DNA of 64,000 bases, taken from positions 4,402,001 through 4,466,000 of the forward strand of contig NZ_LT607755.1 of NCBI RefSeq assembly GCF_900090275.1. The letters run 5' to 3'. The position numbers were made by a program, and so were the translations under genes. This document shows, one piece after another, positions 17,423-27,410 of this stretch. The notes below the pieces were generated by a model. It saw nothing but the letters and a program-made list of their open reading frames with translations, was not told the DNA's origin and ran no database searches. Source of the DNA: Micromonospora zamorensis. GTDB lineage: Bacteria > Actinomycetota > Actinomycetes > Mycobacteriales > Micromonosporaceae. Within the stretch, counting starts at the first letter, position 1. Every line of letters begins with the position of its first letter.

Positions 17423-18367
17423 TCAGTCACGCAGGATCTGAAGCGCACGGTCCAGGTCGTCAGGGTAGTCGCTGACGAACCGGACCTCGTCCCCCGTTCG
17501 GGGGTGCAGGAAGCTCAGTTCGCGGGCGTGCAGCCACTGTCGGGCCAGACCGAGACGGGCCGAGAGGGTGGGGTCGGCACCATAGGTGAGGTCACCCACG
17601 CAGGGGTGCCGCAGGGTGGAGAAGTGCACCCGGATCTGGTGGGTCCGGCCGGTCTCCAGTCGAACGTCGACCAGGCTGGCCGCCGGGAACGCCTCAATGG
17701 TGTCGTAGTGGGTGATGCTCGGCTTGCCGCCGGACACCACCGCCCAGCGGTAGTCGTGGGTGGGGTGACGGTCGATCGGCGCGTCCACGGTCCCGCGCAG
17801 CGGGTCCAGGTGACCCTGCACCACCGCGTGGTAGCCCTTGTCCACCTCGCGGTACTTGAAGGCCCGCTTCAACGCCGTGTACGCCTGCTCGCTCTTGGCG
17901 ACCGCCATGATCCCGGTGGTGCCCACGTCGAGCCGGTGCACCACGCCCTGTCGCTCGGCGGCGCCACTGGTGGAGATGCGGTGCCCGATCGCGGCGAGGG
18001 CGCCGATCACGGTCGGGCCGGTCCACCCTGGGCTGGGGTGCGCGGCCACGCCCACCGGCTTGTCGACCACCACGATGTCGTCGTCGGCGTAGACCACCCG
18101 CAGGCCGGGCACCGCCTGCGGCACCACTGTCGGCGGTGCGACCGGGGCCGGCAGCGTGACGTCCAGCCAGGAGCCGGCCTTGACCTTGTGCGAGTTGGGT
18201 CGGGCGGCGCCGTCGACGAGCGCGTCCCCGGCATCCACCAGGGCCGCGGCAGCAGTGCGGGAGAGCCCGAACAGGCGGGACACCGCCTGGTCCAGTCGCA
18301 TGCCGTCGAGGCCGTCCGGCACCGGGAGGGAACGGTGGTCGCCGCCAGCGGCGAAGGCGGAGGTCAT
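17423..18367 (-). CDS. RluA/RluD-family 23S rRNA pseudouridine synthase
   Basis: This is a protein of 314 residues with an N-terminal S4 RNA-binding domain (about 13-75; [25 protein letters not shown]) and a pseudouridine synthase domain. The catalytic Asp147 is in [19 protein letters not shown], and the RTHQIRVHF motif follows near residue 230. Family members isomerise uridines in 23S rRNA; RluD-like is the closest type. The ATG at 18367 overlaps the lspA stop (ATGA), a lspA-rluD coupling conserved in many Gram-positive bacteria. The longer open frame upstream is out-of-frame lspA sequence. Confidence 0.93.
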   Translation of the reverse strand: MTSAFAAGGDHRSLPVPDGLDGMRLDQAVSRLFGLSRTAAAALVDAGDALVDGAARPNSHKVKAGSWLDVTLPAPVAPPTVVPQAVPGLRVVYADDDIVVVDKPVGVAAHPSPGWTGPTVIGALAAIGHRISTSGAAERQGVVHRLDVGTTGIMAVAKSEQAYTALKRAFKYREVDKGYHAVVQGHLDPLRGTVDAPIDRHPTHDYRWAVVSGGKPSITHYDTIEAFPAASLVDVRLETGRTHQIRVHFSTLRHPCVGDLTYGADPTLSARLGLARQWLHARELSFLHPRTGDEVRFVSDYPDDLDRALQILRD

Positions 18368-18978
18368 GCCCGCTCCTTCTGGTCGGCGCCCTGGGTGGCG
18401 TCCGTTTCGGCCGGGGCGTCGTCGCGTCCGGCCCGCCGGCCGTCCCGCTGGCGGCCGGTCAGTTCCAACAGGACCGCCAGCAGCACACCGCAGACCAGCG
18501 AGCTGTCCGCCAGGTTGAACACCGGCCAGACCTGGCCGTACGGGTCGAAGAGGCTGATCATGTCGACCACGTGCCCGTGGAAGGGCGAGGGCGCCCGGAA
18601 GATCCGGTCGACGAGGTTGCCCAGCGCGCCACCCAGCACCAGGCCGAGGGAGATCGCCCAGGGCAGCGAGCGGAGTCGCAGCGCCATCCAGACGATCCAG
18701 CCCACCACACCGATCGTGATCAGCGGGAAGATCCAGGTGTGGTCCGCGCCGATGCTCCAGGCCGCACCGCTGTTGCGGGTCAGGCTCAGGTAGACGAACC
18801 CGCCGAGCAGCCGGACCGGCTCCCGGTCGGTCAGCGCGGCCAGCGCGAGGTGCTTCGTGACCAGGTCGGCCAGCAGGGCCACGAGGGCGACTCCGGCAAG
18901 GATCGCGACGGCCCGGGGCCGGCGTGTGCCGCCTCCCGGGTCGGTGCGGCCGGGCTCGGCGGACGGTACTGCGGTCAT
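18364..18978 (-). CDS. lspA: Lipoprotein signal peptidase (signal peptidase II)
   Basis: This is an inner-membrane aspartic protease of 204 residues that cleaves the signal peptide of lipidated prolipoproteins. Four hydrophobic segments are visible, and both catalytic aspartates are present: Asp124 in [11 protein letters not shown] and Asp158 in VFNLADSS. The conserved [12 protein letters not shown] follows the first periplasmic segment. Residues 1-22 and the last 30 ([16 protein letters not shown]) are hydrophilic extensions common in actinobacterial LspA. It is coupled to the downstream pseudouridine synthase gene by a 4-nt overlap. Confidence 0.95.
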   Translation of the reverse strand: MTAVPSAEPGRTDPGGGTRRPRAVAILAGVALVALLADLVTKHLALAALTDREPVRLLGGFVYLSLTRNSGAAWSIGADHTWIFPLITIGVVGWIVWMALRLRSLPWAISLGLVLGGALGNLVDRIFRAPSPFHGHVVDMISLFDPYGQVWPVFNLADSSLVCGVLLAVLLELTGRQRDGRRAGRDDAPAETDATQGADQKERA

Positions 18979-19042
18979 GCGCTCCCCATCGACAGTCTCG
19001 GCGGTGATCGCTCACCGTCTCATCGCCGCCGGGGAACGGACC

Positions 19043-19462
19043 TCAGCGCCGCTCCTCCAGCTGCTTGCACGTCACACACTGGGTGGCCGACGGGAAGGCG
19101 GCGAGGCGCTCGACCGGGATCGGGTTGCCGCACCGCTCGCACCAGCCGTAACCACCCTCGTCGAGGCGCTCCAGAGCGCGCTCGACCTGCGTGATCCGTT
19201 CCAGAATGCTGTTGGCGAGAGAGATCTCCTGCTCCCGCTCGAGCGTCTTGGTGCCCGTGTCGGCCTGGTCGTCCCCGGCCGAGTCGGTCAGCCGGTCGCG
19301 CTGCAGCTCGGTGATCTCACTCAGCGTCTGATCGTACTCGGCGCGAAGCTCGTCCCGCCGCGCCGCCAGCGCCGCCCGGATCTTCTCGGTCTCCGCCGTG
19401 CTCCGGGTGGGCTTGGTCACCGGCTTGCGCCCGGCGGTCCTGGTGTCGGCTGGCTTCGCCAT
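19043..19462 (-). CDS. DksA/TraR-family zinc-finger protein
   Basis: This is a protein of 139 residues. A basic N-terminus is followed by a long helical pair (TAETEKIRAALAARRDELRAEYDQTLSEITELQRDRL ...) and a C4 zinc finger with CERCGNPIP and CVTCKQ near the C-terminus. This is the TraR/DksA layout; such proteins bind the RNA polymerase secondary channel, although actinobacterial members are little studied. The ATG at 19462 has a GGGAGCGACC ribosome-binding site. A well-formed promoter lies about 130 bp upstream (19592-19620), so it is probably transcribed on its own. Confidence 0.88.
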   Translation of the reverse strand: MAKPADTRTAGRKPVTKPTRSTAETEKIRAALAARRDELRAEYDQTLSEITELQRDRLTDSAGDDQADTGTKTLEREQEISLANSILERITQVERALERLDEGGYGWCERCGNPIPVERLAAFPSATQCVTCKQLEERR

Positions 19463-19591
19463 GGGTCGCTCCCTCGGCCGGGGAGCCGCGTGGTCCGCGG
19501 CATCCTGGTTCGGGGGGCGCCGACCAAGGCGTCCCCTAATGTACGAAAAGGGGCGCACGGCAATGATGGCCGCGCACTCCGGAGGTTGGCA

Positions 19592-19620
19592 AGAATACGG
19601 AACGTACAGGCGTCCGACAA
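19592..19620 (-). promoter_or_regulatory. Promoter of the DksA/TraR-family gene
   Basis: On the minus strand TTGTCG (19620-19615) and TATTCT (19597-19592) are separated by 17 bp, a good fit to a housekeeping sigma-factor promoter. Transcription would start near 19585 and leave a 5' UTR of about 120 nt. Confidence 0.65.
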
Positions 19621-19690
19621 CGTGCCGCACCGTCGCTCCGCTAAACAGCCCCTAGCCCTGCCTAACTGGGGCAAAGGGAACGCTAGCAGA

Positions 19691-21190
19691 TCAATCGACT
19701 GCCTCATCCCCGTACTCACCAAACCACCGAGCCAGGCGACCCCGCCGGCTGACCGCCCGCAGCCGGCGCTCCGCGGCGTCCCGCACCCCCGCGGTCGCCA
19801 CGATCAACAAGCTGTCGCCGGTCTTCAGGCGGGTGTCCGGTGCGGGCACGAAACCCACCCCGTCCCGCAGCACCAGCGTGACCGATGCGCCCAACGGGAG
19901 CCGCAGCTCGTCGACGTGCACACCGGCCAGCCGCGAGCCCGGCGGCACCTCCAACTGGAGCAGGTCCGCCCGCATCCGCTCCAGCGGCGCCGTCTCCACA
20001 TGGATCTCGGCCGCCTCGGCCGGCGCTGTCACCCGCAACCACCGCGCGAACGGCCCGAGCGCCCCGGCCTGCACCAGCGTGAAGATCACCACCAGCACGA
20101 AGACCACGTCGAAGAGACGCTCCGCACCGGGCACCCGCTCGGAGAGCGGAATGGTGGCCAGCACGATCGGCACCGCCCCGCGCAGCCCCGCCCAGGACAG
20201 GAACGCCTGTTCGCGGAGGCTGACACGGAACGGCAGCGCCGAGACGGCCACCGACAACGGCCGGGCCAGCAGCACCAGGGCCAGTCCCGCGACCACCGCG
20301 GGCAGCACGGCCGCGTCCAGCCGACCCGGCGAGGCCAGCAATCCGAGCAGAACGAACAGCCCGATCTGGGCGAGCCACGCGAGCCCGTCCGCGAAACCGA
20401 GGATCGCCTGCCGGTGTGACAACCGGGCGTTGCCCAGCAGCACCCCGGCCACGTAGACGGCGAGGAACCCCGAGGCGTGCAGCACCGCCCCGGCGGCGTA
20501 CGCCAGCACGGTGATGCCCACCGCGGCGATCGGGTAGAGCCCGGCCGAGGGCAACGCGGCCCGGCGCAACGCCCAGGTGCCGGCGACACCCGCGCCCACA
20601 CCCACCGCCGCACCCACACCAAGCTCGTAACAGACCAGCCCGACCTCGTACCACCACGGGTGCGCCCAGCCCTCGTGGGACAGCAGCACCACCAGCAGCA
20701 CCACCGGGGCGTCGTTCATGCCCGACTCGGCCTCCAGCGTCGCCACCAGCCGGGGCGGCAGCCGCAGCCGACGCAGGGTGGCGAAGACAGCCGCCGCGTC
20801 GGTGGACGAGAGCACCGCGCCATAGAGCAGCGCCAACCGCCAGTCCAACCCCAACAGCAGGTGTACGGCGACACCGACCACCACGATGCTGACGATCACG
20901 CCGACAGTGGAGAGCGCGGAGGCCAGCCCGAGCACCGGACGCAGGGTGGTCCACCGGGCGGTGAGGCCGCCCTCCGCGATGATCACGATGAGGGCGCAGA
21001 AGCCGAGGGCCCGGGTCAGCTCGACGTCCTCGAAGCCGATGCCCAGCCCGCCCTCGCCGATCGCCACGCCCAGCGCCAGGTAGACGAGGAGGCTGGGCAC
21101 GCCGAGCCGGGTGGAGAGCCGCACCGCGCCGACGGCGACCAGCAGCACGGCCGCACCGAGCAGCAGCGCGATGTCCAATCCGGGCGTCAC
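19691..21190 (-). CDS. Potassium/proton antiporter, CPA1 family, with RCK_C domain
   Basis: This is a protein of 499 residues with about 12 membrane segments of the NhaP/CPA fold. It has the ion-site region LSSTDAAAVFATLRRL and LEAESGMNDAPVVLLVV (Asn-Asp pair). The last roughly 90 residues (LPLGASVTLVLRDGVGFVPAPDTRLKTGDSLLIVAT) form a TrkA-C/RCK_C regulatory domain. This combination is typical of K+/H+ antiporters of the NhaP2/CvrA type. The cation preference cannot be read from sequence. It lies on the minus strand, 22 bp downstream of the YggU gene. Confidence 0.9.
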   Translation of the reverse strand: MTPGLDIALLLGAAVLLVAVGAVRLSTRLGVPSLLVYLALGVAIGEGGLGIGFEDVELTRALGFCALIVIIAEGGLTARWTTLRPVLGLASALSTVGVIVSIVVVGVAVHLLLGLDWRLALLYGAVLSSTDAAAVFATLRRLRLPPRLVATLEAESGMNDAPVVLLVVLLSHEGWAHPWWYEVGLVCYELGVGAAVGVGAGVAGTWALRRAALPSAGLYPIAAVGITVLAYAAGAVLHASGFLAVYVAGVLLGNARLSHRQAILGFADGLAWLAQIGLFVLLGLLASPGRLDAAVLPAVVAGLALVLLARPLSVAVSALPFRVSLREQAFLSWAGLRGAVPIVLATIPLSERVPGAERLFDVVFVLVVIFTLVQAGALGPFARWLRVTAPAEAAEIHVETAPLERMRADLLQLEVPPGSRLAGVHVDELRLPLGASVTLVLRDGVGFVPAPDTRLKTGDSLLIVATAGVRDAAERRLRAVSRRGRLARWFGEYGDEAVD

Positions 21191-21212
21191 AGCAGCCTGG
21201 CCTGGGCGTTCC

Positions 21213-21494
21213 TCACTCGGCGGATCCGTCGCGCAGTCGGCGCAGCAGCTCGGACAGCTCCGGGCCGGGCCGATCGACGAGGAAGAGTTTGTCGCGACTG
21301 GCCGCGCCGACCCGCAGTGACACCGCGCCCGGCCGGAGGCCCAGGGCGGCGGCCAAGGCCTTGCGGGCCGCCTCGGTCGCCCGACCGTCGACTGCCGGGT
21401 CGTGCACCGCGATCACCAGGGCGGGCCCGTGTGGACCATCGAAGCGGCCACCCACCCGTGTACGGGAGGCGCCCGGCTTCACCCGTACCGCCAC
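21213..21494 (-). CDS. YggU/DUF167-family protein
   Basis: This is a small protein of about 93 residues with the full DUF167 signature: VRVKPGASRTRVGG at the N-terminus, then DGRATEAARKALAAALGL and VSLRVGAASRDKLFLVD. Structures of family members are known, but function is not. I chose the GTG at 21494 because AGGAG lies 8 nt upstream; a GTG at 21518 (VPAQETLT) is possible. It follows the stop of the upstream membrane-protein gene closely, so both are likely in one transcript with the antiporter. Confidence 0.85.
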   Translation of the reverse strand: MAVRVKPGASRTRVGGRFDGPHGPALVIAVHDPAVDGRATEAARKALAAALGLRPGAVSLRVGAASRDKLFLVDRPGPELSELLRRLRDGSAE

Positions 21495-21528
21495 GGTGAG
21501 CGTCTCCTGCGCGGGCACCGGCGCCGCT

Positions 21529-22320
21529 TCAGATCGGCCGGGCGTCGGCGAGCAGGGCGGTGGCTGGCGCACAGTGCGCGCAGGGCGTGAAACCGAGCTC
21601 GACGGCCTCGGCGACCGGCAGCACCTCGGGCACCCGGCCAACGAGGTGCGGGCAGCTGGCGAGGTGGTAGCGGGGGTGACCGTCGACCACCTGGACGGCA
21701 TCGGGAAGTCGCGCCACCCGGGCCGCCTCGGCGGGAGTGACTGGCTGCTCGGCCGGCTCGTCGGCCGTCGGGGCACCGTCGAGGAAGGCGTCGTCGGTCG
21801 ACGCCGCGAACGGCGACGCCGGGCTGACGGGCCGGGCGGGAGCGGACGCGTCGTCGGCCGGGGTCACGAACGGCGAGCCCGGATCGAACGACGGCGCATC
21901 ATCGAACGGCGGCACATCGTCGACGCGCGGATCGAACGGCGGCCCATCATCGACGCGCCTGTCGAACGGCGGCGCATGGTCGGCCGGCGGCTCGGGTGGT
22001 TGCCGCCACCCGGTGCCGCCGGTACCAACCGTCGTGGGCACGTGCTGAACCGGCACCTCCGGCTCGACCAGCGGCGGCCCGTACGCGACACCCGTGGCCT
22101 GGCGGGCCGTGCGGGGTGCGTCGGGGGGTCGCCGGCCGGGCCGACCGGGATCCGCCATAGCGCGGTTGGCGGCTGCCTGGCGGGCGCCCACCACCAACGC
22201 CACGGCGGCCAGCAGACTGGCCGCGATGGAGATGATCAACATGAAGCTGGAGCCACTGGCCAGACCGAGCACCAGTAGGACCACCGCGACGAGGATGAGC
22301 AGAAGACTTGCGACTATCAC
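21529..22320 (-). CDS. Two-TM protein with disordered linker and C-terminal Cys/His motif
   Basis: This is a protein of 263 residues. Two hydrophobic segments lie at residues 2-22 and 26-46. A long Pro/Asp-rich linker includes repeated DxxPPFD elements (HAPPFDRRVDDGPPFDPRVDDVPPFDD). The last 60 residues form a compact domain with HPRYHLASCPHLVGR and LGFTPCAHCAPA. That CxH ... CxxC pattern resembles small zinc-binding 'Ada-like' modules found at the ends of some nuclease and membrane proteins; function is unknown. It has a downstream partner (the YggU gene) on the same strand. Confidence 0.7.
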   Translation of the reverse strand: MIVASLLLILVAVVLLVLGLASGSSFMLIISIAASLLAAVALVVGARQAAANRAMADPGRPGRRPPDAPRTARQATGVAYGPPLVEPEVPVQHVPTTVGTGGTGWRQPPEPPADHAPPFDRRVDDGPPFDPRVDDVPPFDDAPSFDPGSPFVTPADDASAPARPVSPASPFAASTDDAFLDGAPTADEPAEQPVTPAEAARVARLPDAVQVVDGHPRYHLASCPHLVGRVPEVLPVAEAVELGFTPCAHCAPATALLADARPI

Positions 22321-22400
22321 GGCTCACCCCCGCCGCGTCGTACCGTCCAGGCTGGGCCGGCGATCGTCACCATTGGCGGAGAACGATCGCCGGCCGGTGC

Positions 22401-23213
22401 TCAGCGTCCGGCTTCGAGGGCGCCGGAGCGCCCGCCGCCGCCGTACGAACCGGCGAGGCCCGCAGCGGCCAGCCCGTTGCCGCCGGCAACCCGGCCTGCC
22501 TCGGAGCGGGTCATCTCGGCTTCGAGGCCCTGGCCGCGACCGTCGAGGTCACGCAGCTGGCTCTCCAGGTAGGCCTTGAGCCGGGTGCGGTACTCGCGCT
22601 CGAACTGCTTGAGCTCCTCGATGTGCTTCTGCAGCGCCGTGCGCTTGGCGTCCAGGCCGCCCATGGCCTCCTGGTGCCGCTGGCGGGCGTCCCGCTCAAG
22701 GGCGTCAGCCTTCGCGCGCGCCTCCCGGGTCACCTCCTCGGCCTTGCCACGGGCCTCGGACAGCAGCTGGTCGGCCTCGCGACGAGCGTCGGACACGTGG
22801 TCGTCGGCGGTGCGCTGGGCCATCATCAGCACGCGCAGGGCCTGCTGCTCACCGTCACCGGTGACGCCGCCGCCAGCCGGGCCGCCGGTCGCGCGGACCT
22901 GCTCGAGCTCGGCCTGCATCGCGCGGGCGGCCTGCTCGGCCGCCGACTTGTCGCGCTGCACCCGGTCCAGTTGGGCCTTGACGTCGTTGAGCTCCGCCGC
23001 CAGTCGGGCGTCGCCGCCGGGGCCGGCGGGGGCACCGCCACGGCCGCCGCGCTCCACCTGGGCGCGCAGCTCGTTGTTTTCCTCGATGAGACGGGCGAGC
23101 TCGCGCTCGACCTCGTCAAGGAAGGCGTCGACCTCCTCCTCGTCATACCCCCGTTTGCCGATCGGCGGCTTTTTGAAGGCGACGTTGTGGACGTCGGCCG
23201 GGGTCAGCGGCAT
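22401..23213 (-). CDS. divIVA: Polar growth and septum-site protein DivIVA (Wag31)
   Basis: This is a protein of 270 residues. The N-terminal DivIVA domain ([46 protein letters not shown]) targets curved membrane. A linker with Gly/Ala-rich segments follows, then a long coiled coil (about 90-230, rich in A, E, R, K and Q). In actinobacteria DivIVA directs tip growth and is essential. The ATG at 23213 fits the family start. It is the last gene of the dcw cluster, downstream of yggT. Confidence 0.95.
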   Translation of the reverse strand: MPLTPADVHNVAFKKPPIGKRGYDEEEVDAFLDEVERELARLIEENNELRAQVERGGRGGAPAGPGGDARLAAELNDVKAQLDRVQRDKSAAEQAARAMQAELEQVRATGGPAGGGVTGDGEQQALRVLMMAQRTADDHVSDARREADQLLSEARGKAEEVTREARAKADALERDARQRHQEAMGGLDAKRTALQKHIEELKQFEREYRTRLKAYLESQLRDLDGRGQGLEAEMTRSEAGRVAGGNGLAAAGLAGSYGGGGRSGALEAGR

Positions 23214-23257
23214 CGAAACTCCTCGGGTCAGTTGCGGCCGCGAAAGCGCGTCGGTCA

Positions 23258-23563
23258 TCAGGCAGATGCCCTGATCGACGGCCCTAACACGAACTCCATC
23301 AGCACGAACAGGATAACCAGGAGCACAAGGGAGGCCAGGTCGATGCTCACGGTACCAATTCGCAGCGGAGGGATCACACGCCTCAACGCGTTGAGAGGGG
23401 GATCAGTGACGCTCCACACGGATTCCAATCCTGCCGATGCTCCACGCCCCGGTTGCCAGCGACGGCCGTACTGCAGGACGGCGCTCAACACGAACCGGGA
23501 CAAGAGGAGGAGCAGGAAGACATAAAGGACCAGGTACAACACTTGCAGTAAGATCGACAACAC
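23258..23563 (-). CDS. YggT-family membrane protein (YlmG)
   Basis: This is a protein of 101 residues with two hydrophobic segments (about 1-28 and 74-97) around a middle loop containing [32 protein letters not shown], the YggT hallmark (TDPxLxxxRxxIPP). YlmG proteins lie between sepF and divIVA in Gram-positive bacteria and affect division-site events. It is 44 bp upstream of the divIVA start and 30 bp downstream of sepF on the same strand. Confidence 0.92.
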   Translation of the reverse strand: MLSILLQVLYLVLYVFLLLLLSRFVLSAVLQYGRRWQPGRGASAGLESVWSVTDPPLNALRRVIPPLRIGTVSIDLASLVLLVILFVLMEFVLGPSIRASA

Positions 23564-23593
23564 GGTCAGCGACGTCCCTCGGGTCGGGCGGGG

Positions 23594-24286
23594 TCAACTC
23601 AGACTGAAAAAACCGCCCTCAGCGATCTTGGCCTTGTCCTCAGCGGTGACCTGGACATTAGCCGGTGAGAGCAGGAACACCCGATTGGTCACGCGCTCGA
23701 TCGTACCGCGCAGGCCGAACGCCAGACCGGCGGCGAAGTCCACCAGACGGCGGGCATCGGCCTCATCCATCTCGGTGAGATTGATGATCACCGGAACCCC
23801 GTCGCGGAAGTGCTCACCGATCGTGCGCGCCTCGCGGTAGGTGGTCGGGTGCAGCGTGGTGATCTGGTAGCGCTGCTCCTCCTCGGGCAACGCCCGCTCA
23901 CGCGACGCGACCTGCGGCGCGAGCGCCAGATTGTCGCGGGTGTGGTAGGTCAGCGCGCCGGAGGTCTCACCAGCCGACGACCGGGTGATCGACCGTACGC
24001 TGGCCCGCTCGGCCCGCTCCGGACGCTCGTTGTCACCACGCTCGGACTCGCTCAACCGCCCGCTCGCCCGCTCGGAGAGTCGACCCCGCTCACTGACCCG
24101 CGGCCGGGGAGCCGGTGGCTCCTCGGTGTCGTCCTCGTCCTCGTCGGCGAACTCCTCGGCGTACCGGCTCTGCCGGTAACGCGAGTCGCGGTAGCCACCC
24201 TTGTCGTAGCCACCGTCGTCGTAGGCCCGCTCGTCGTCTTCTTCGACCAGACCGAGCCAGACCCCCGCCTTGCGCAGTGCACCCAT
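23594..24286 (-). CDS. sepF: Cell division protein SepF
   Basis: This is a protein of 230 residues. The N-terminal [19 protein letters not shown] is the amphipathic membrane-binding helix of SepF. A long charged linker (Asp/Glu/Arg/Tyr-rich, with SERxxxRLSER repeats) follows. The C-terminal SepF domain (about 140-225) has [50 protein letters not shown]. SepF anchors FtsZ to the membrane, an essential job in bacteria lacking FtsA. The start at 24286 is preferred over the frame's upstream extension, whose composition is intergenic. Confidence 0.93.
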   Translation of the reverse strand: MGALRKAGVWLGLVEEDDERAYDDGGYDKGGYRDSRYRQSRYAEEFADEDEDDTEEPPAPRPRVSERGRLSERASGRLSESERGDNERPERAERASVRSITRSSAGETSGALTYHTRDNLALAPQVASRERALPEEEQRYQITTLHPTTYREARTIGEHFRDGVPVIINLTEMDEADARRLVDFAAGLAFGLRGTIERVTNRVFLLSPANVQVTAEDKAKIAEGGFFSLS

Positions 24287-24476
24287 CCCGCGCCCTTCCG
24301 TCCGCCGTGCGGCACGCGCCCCCGTGCCATGTCGCCCGTCGCGAATGGACAACAATGCCCATCGGACCGGGGCGGCAATCCCCTGGCGCGCGATTCGCGT
24401 CGCGCGCCACGACCCCCGACTAGGGGACGCCACCCCTGAAACAACACTGATGTAATTTGCATGTCTCGCGGTCAGG

Positions 24477-25220
24477 CTACCGCAGCGTGGGACGCATTCC
24501 GAGCAACGCGCTGCCGACGCGGACATGTGTCGCGCCGTATCGGATCGCGATGTCGAAATCTCCGCTCATTCCCGCGGACAGCTCGGTCGCTCCCGGATGG
24601 ACCGTCCGAAACACGCCGGCAACCTCCGCGAGTTGAGCGAAGGCCCGGTCCGGCTCCCAACCCAGCGGAGCAACCGCCATGAGACCGACCAGACGCAGCC
24701 CGGGCGCGTCGGCCACCGCCTCGGCCACCGGTTCCAGCCCGGCGCCCGGGTCGGCCGAACCAGGCAGTGCGCCACCCCGGGCCGCGTCGCCGTCGATGCT
24801 CACCTGGACCATGACGTCCAGCGGCACCTCCCGGTCGGCGCCGGCGTTGGCCAACGCCCGGGCCAGCCGGACACTGTCGACGGACTGCACCACGTCGGCG
24901 TACCGGACCACCGAGCGGGCCTTGTTGCGCTGGAGTTGACCGATGAAGTGCCAGCGGGGGCGCACCCCGGCCGCGGCCACCTCGGCGGCCTTACCGGCTG
25001 CCTCCTGGTCGCGGTTCTCCCCCATGTCGGTGACGCCGAGCCCGGCCAGCGCCAACACGTCGCTGGCCGGGTAGGTCTTCGTCACCGCGATCATCGTGAC
25101 GTCGGCGCGGTCCCGGCCGGCCTGCACGCAGGCGTCGGCGATCCGGGACCTGACCTGAGCCAGACCGGCCGCGATCTCGGCGTGCCGGTCCGGCCCTACC
25201 GTGGCTGAGCTGTCGGTCAT
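24477..25220 (-). CDS. YggS-family PLP homeostasis protein
   Basis: This is a single-domain fold-type III PLP protein of 247 residues. It shows [31 protein letters not shown] (PLP lysine in VTKTY), [17 protein letters not shown] and the C-terminal [28 protein letters not shown]. YggS proteins buffer PLP and affect amino-acid metabolism. In actinobacteria the gene sits downstream of ftsZ. Here it follows ftsZ by only 9 bp, without the intervening pgeF (ylmD) gene found in many relatives. Confidence 0.93.
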   Translation of the reverse strand: MTDSSATVGPDRHAEIAAGLAQVRSRIADACVQAGRDRADVTMIAVTKTYPASDVLALAGLGVTDMGENRDQEAAGKAAEVAAAGVRPRWHFIGQLQRNKARSVVRYADVVQSVDSVRLARALANAGADREVPLDVMVQVSIDGDAARGGALPGSADPGAGLEPVAEAVADAPGLRLVGLMAVAPLGWEPDRAFAQLAEVAGVFRTVHPGATELSAGMSGDFDIAIRYGATHVRVGSALLGMRPTLR

Positions 25221-25229
25221 CGGCGGTGC

Positions 25230-26345
25230 TCAGGACCCGTTCTTGAGGAAATCGGGAACGTCCACGTCGTCGAAGAGCACTCGGCGCGGCGACTGGGCCG
25301 GAGCCGGGTTGGTCGCCGGCGCCGGCACCGGGGTGCTCTGCGCCGCCGGCTGGTTGGTGTTGGTCTTGCGGGTCGGCTCGGCCGCCTTGTACGCGGGCGT
25401 GCCGCCGTCGAAGCCCGCCGCGATGACCGTGACCCGCACCTCGTCACCGAGCGCGTCGTCGATGACCGCGCCGAAGATGATGTTGGCGTCCGGGTGGGCG
25501 GCGTCGGTGACCAGCTGGGCCGCGTCGTTGATCTCGAACAGGCCCAGGTCGGAACCGCCGGCGATGGAGAGCAGCACGCCGCGCGCGCCGTCCATGCTCT
25601 GCTCCAGCAGCGGGCTGGAGATGGCCGCCTCGGCCGCCTCGACCGCACGGTTCTCGCCGCGGGCGCTGCCGATGCCCATCAACGCGCTGCCGGCGCCGCT
25701 CATCACGCTCTTGACGTCGGCGAAGTCCAGGTTGATCAGACCCGGGGTCGTGATCAGGTCGGTGATGCCCTGGACGCCGGAGAGCAGCACCTGGTCGGCC
25801 GTGCGGAAGGCGTCCATCATGCTGATGTTGCGGTCACCCAGGGCCAGCAGCCGGTCGTTCGGGATCACGATCAGCGTGTCGCACTGGTTGCGGAGTTCGT
25901 CTATTCCGGTTTCGGCCTGCACCTGACGGCGCTTGCCCTCGAAGGAGAACGGCCGGGTCACCACGCCGATGGTCAGCGCACCGAGCTTGCGGGCGATGTT
26001 GGCCACCACGGGCGCGCCACCGGTGCCGGTGCCGCCGCCCTCACCGCAGGTCACGAAGACCATGTCGGCGCCCTTGAGCACCTCCTCGATCTCGTCGCGG
26101 TGGTCCTCGGCGGCGTTCTTGCCGACGTCCGGGTTGGCCCCGGCCCCCAGGCCACGGGTCAGCTCCCGGCCGACGTCGAGCTTGACGTCGGCGTCACTCA
26201 TCAGCAGCGCCTGGGCATCGGTGTTGATCGCGATGAACTCGACGCCCTTGAGCCCAACCTCGATCATCCGGTTGACGGCGTTGACGCCGCCTCCCCCGAT
26301 GCCGACGACCTTGATGACCGCCAGGTAGTTGTGCGGAGGTGTCAT
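25230..26345 (-). CDS. ftsZ: Cell division tubulin FtsZ
   Basis: This is a protein of 371 residues. The GTPase domain has the tubulin signature [16 protein letters not shown] (about 105-120), the N-terminal [18 protein letters not shown], and the catalytic T7 loop [21 protein letters not shown] variable Ala/Pro-rich linker (about 310-350) leads to the conserved C-terminal peptide [16 protein letters not shown], which binds SepF. The ATG at 26345 is used. A TTGACA-type promoter lies in the 246-bp gap upstream (26452-26480), giving a 5' UTR of about 100 nt. Confidence 0.97.
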   Translation of the reverse strand: MTPPHNYLAVIKVVGIGGGGVNAVNRMIEVGLKGVEFIAINTDAQALLMSDADVKLDVGRELTRGLGAGANPDVGKNAAEDHRDEIEEVLKGADMVFVTCGEGGGTGTGGAPVVANIARKLGALTIGVVTRPFSFEGKRRQVQAETGIDELRNQCDTLIVIPNDRLLALGDRNISMMDAFRTADQVLLSGVQGITDLITTPGLINLDFADVKSVMSGAGSALMGIGSARGENRAVEAAEAAISSPLLEQSMDGARGVLLSIAGGSDLGLFEINDAAQLVTDAAHPDANIIFGAVIDDALGDEVRVTVIAAGFDGGTPAYKAAEPTRKTNTNQPAAQSTPVPAPATNPAPAQSPRRVLFDDVDVPDFLKNGS

Positions 26346-26451
26346 CTCCGGTCCTTTCCTTCGAGATTGGCTTCGGCCGACCGGGTACGGCGTGGCCAGA
26401 CCAGCGGCCGACGACAGCTGTCACCAGCGAGAGTCAGGAGTGAACCCTCAC

Positions 26452-26480
26452 CCTCTACTAGAGGCTTACAGTTATGTCAA
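26452..26480 (-). promoter_or_regulatory. ftsZ promoter
   Basis: On the minus strand TTGACA (26480-26475) lies 17 bp from TAGAGG (26457-26452). The -35 is a perfect consensus. It allows ftsZ to be expressed independently of the upstream mur genes. Confidence 0.65.
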
Positions 26481-26591
26481 CCACTGAACCTCTTCGGGGC
26501 AACGTAAGCGCCACCACGCGATGAGCCAAGGACCCGCCCGGCGTGTCGCCGGCCGGAGCGCGACAGGTCACGCCTTGACGCGCTCGCCGGG

Positions 26592-27410
26592 TCAGCGGAA
26601 AGTCACCACGTCCGGGGCACTCACATCGATCCGATCGGTGTCCTCGTCGAGCAGCGCGGTGGCCACCCGGGCCTTGTCCGCGCCCCGGGTCGCGTCGCCC
26701 CACACCACCGTCCGGTCTCCGCGCAGCCGCAGGGTGATCCGGGCCAACCCCTCCACGCTCACGTCCACCACCTCGGCACGCAACTGCGGGGTCAGGGCGA
26801 CGAGCACCTCCAGCCCGGCCCGCGTGCCCGGGTCGTCGGCGGCCGGTCGGGCCACCGTCACCTGCGGCATCCCGGCGGGGCGTTGGTCCACCGTCCGGAA
26901 CGCCACCCCACTGCGGTCGATCAGGGCGTACGCCTCCCCCTGCGGCACCGCCGCCACCGGAGTCCGCTCGGTCACCCGCACCACCAGCGTGCCGGGCCAG
27001 TCGCGGGACACGGTGGCCCGCTCCACCGGCGCCAGCGCGCCGACCCGGCGGGCGGCGGCCGCCAGGTCCACCCGGGCCAGCGGCACCCCGTCCGGTACGG
27101 CGACCGCGTCGTGCACCTGCACCGGGGTGACCAGGTCGGCCCCCTCCACGCGCACCTCCCGCACACCGAACAGCCCGGTGCCCAGCACCGTCCAGGCGAC
27201 CAGCCCAGCCAGCGCGAGCACCCCGGCGGCCACCGCCCAGGGCAGCGCCGCGCGCATGCGACGCTGCCGGGCACGGGCCATGAACCGGCGCGTCGAGGGC
27301 GGTACCGCGTCGCGGCTCGCCCGGACCAGCTGCCAACGCCGCGCCGGACCGCGACGCGGGGCGCCGCCGTCGGCGGCGCGGGTCCGCCCTCGGGCCGGGC
27401 CGGGACTCAT
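26592..27410 (-). CDS. ftsQ: Cell division protein FtsQ (DivIB), POTRA domain
   Basis: This is a protein of 272 residues. An Arg-rich cytoplasmic part (1-53) leads to one TM segment (about 54-78, ALPWAVAAGVLALAGLVAWTVLGTG), the POTRA domain (VREVRVEGADLVTPVQVHDAVAVPDGVPLARVDL) and a beta domain ending in VVTFR. FtsQ links early and late divisome proteins. The start overlaps the murC stop (ATGA). A 246-bp gap then separates it from ftsZ, where a promoter lies. Confidence 0.92.
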   Translation of the reverse strand: MSPGPARGRTRAADGGAPRRGPARRWQLVRASRDAVPPSTRRFMARARQRRMRAALPWAVAAGVLALAGLVAWTVLGTGLFGVREVRVEGADLVTPVQVHDAVAVPDGVPLARVDLAAAARRVGALAPVERATVSRDWPGTLVVRVTERTPVAAVPQGEAYALIDRSGVAFRTVDQRPAGMPQVTVARPAADDPGTRAGLEVLVALTPQLRAEVVDVSVEGLARITLRLRGDRTVVWGDATRGADKARVATALLDEDTDRIDVSAPDVVTFR

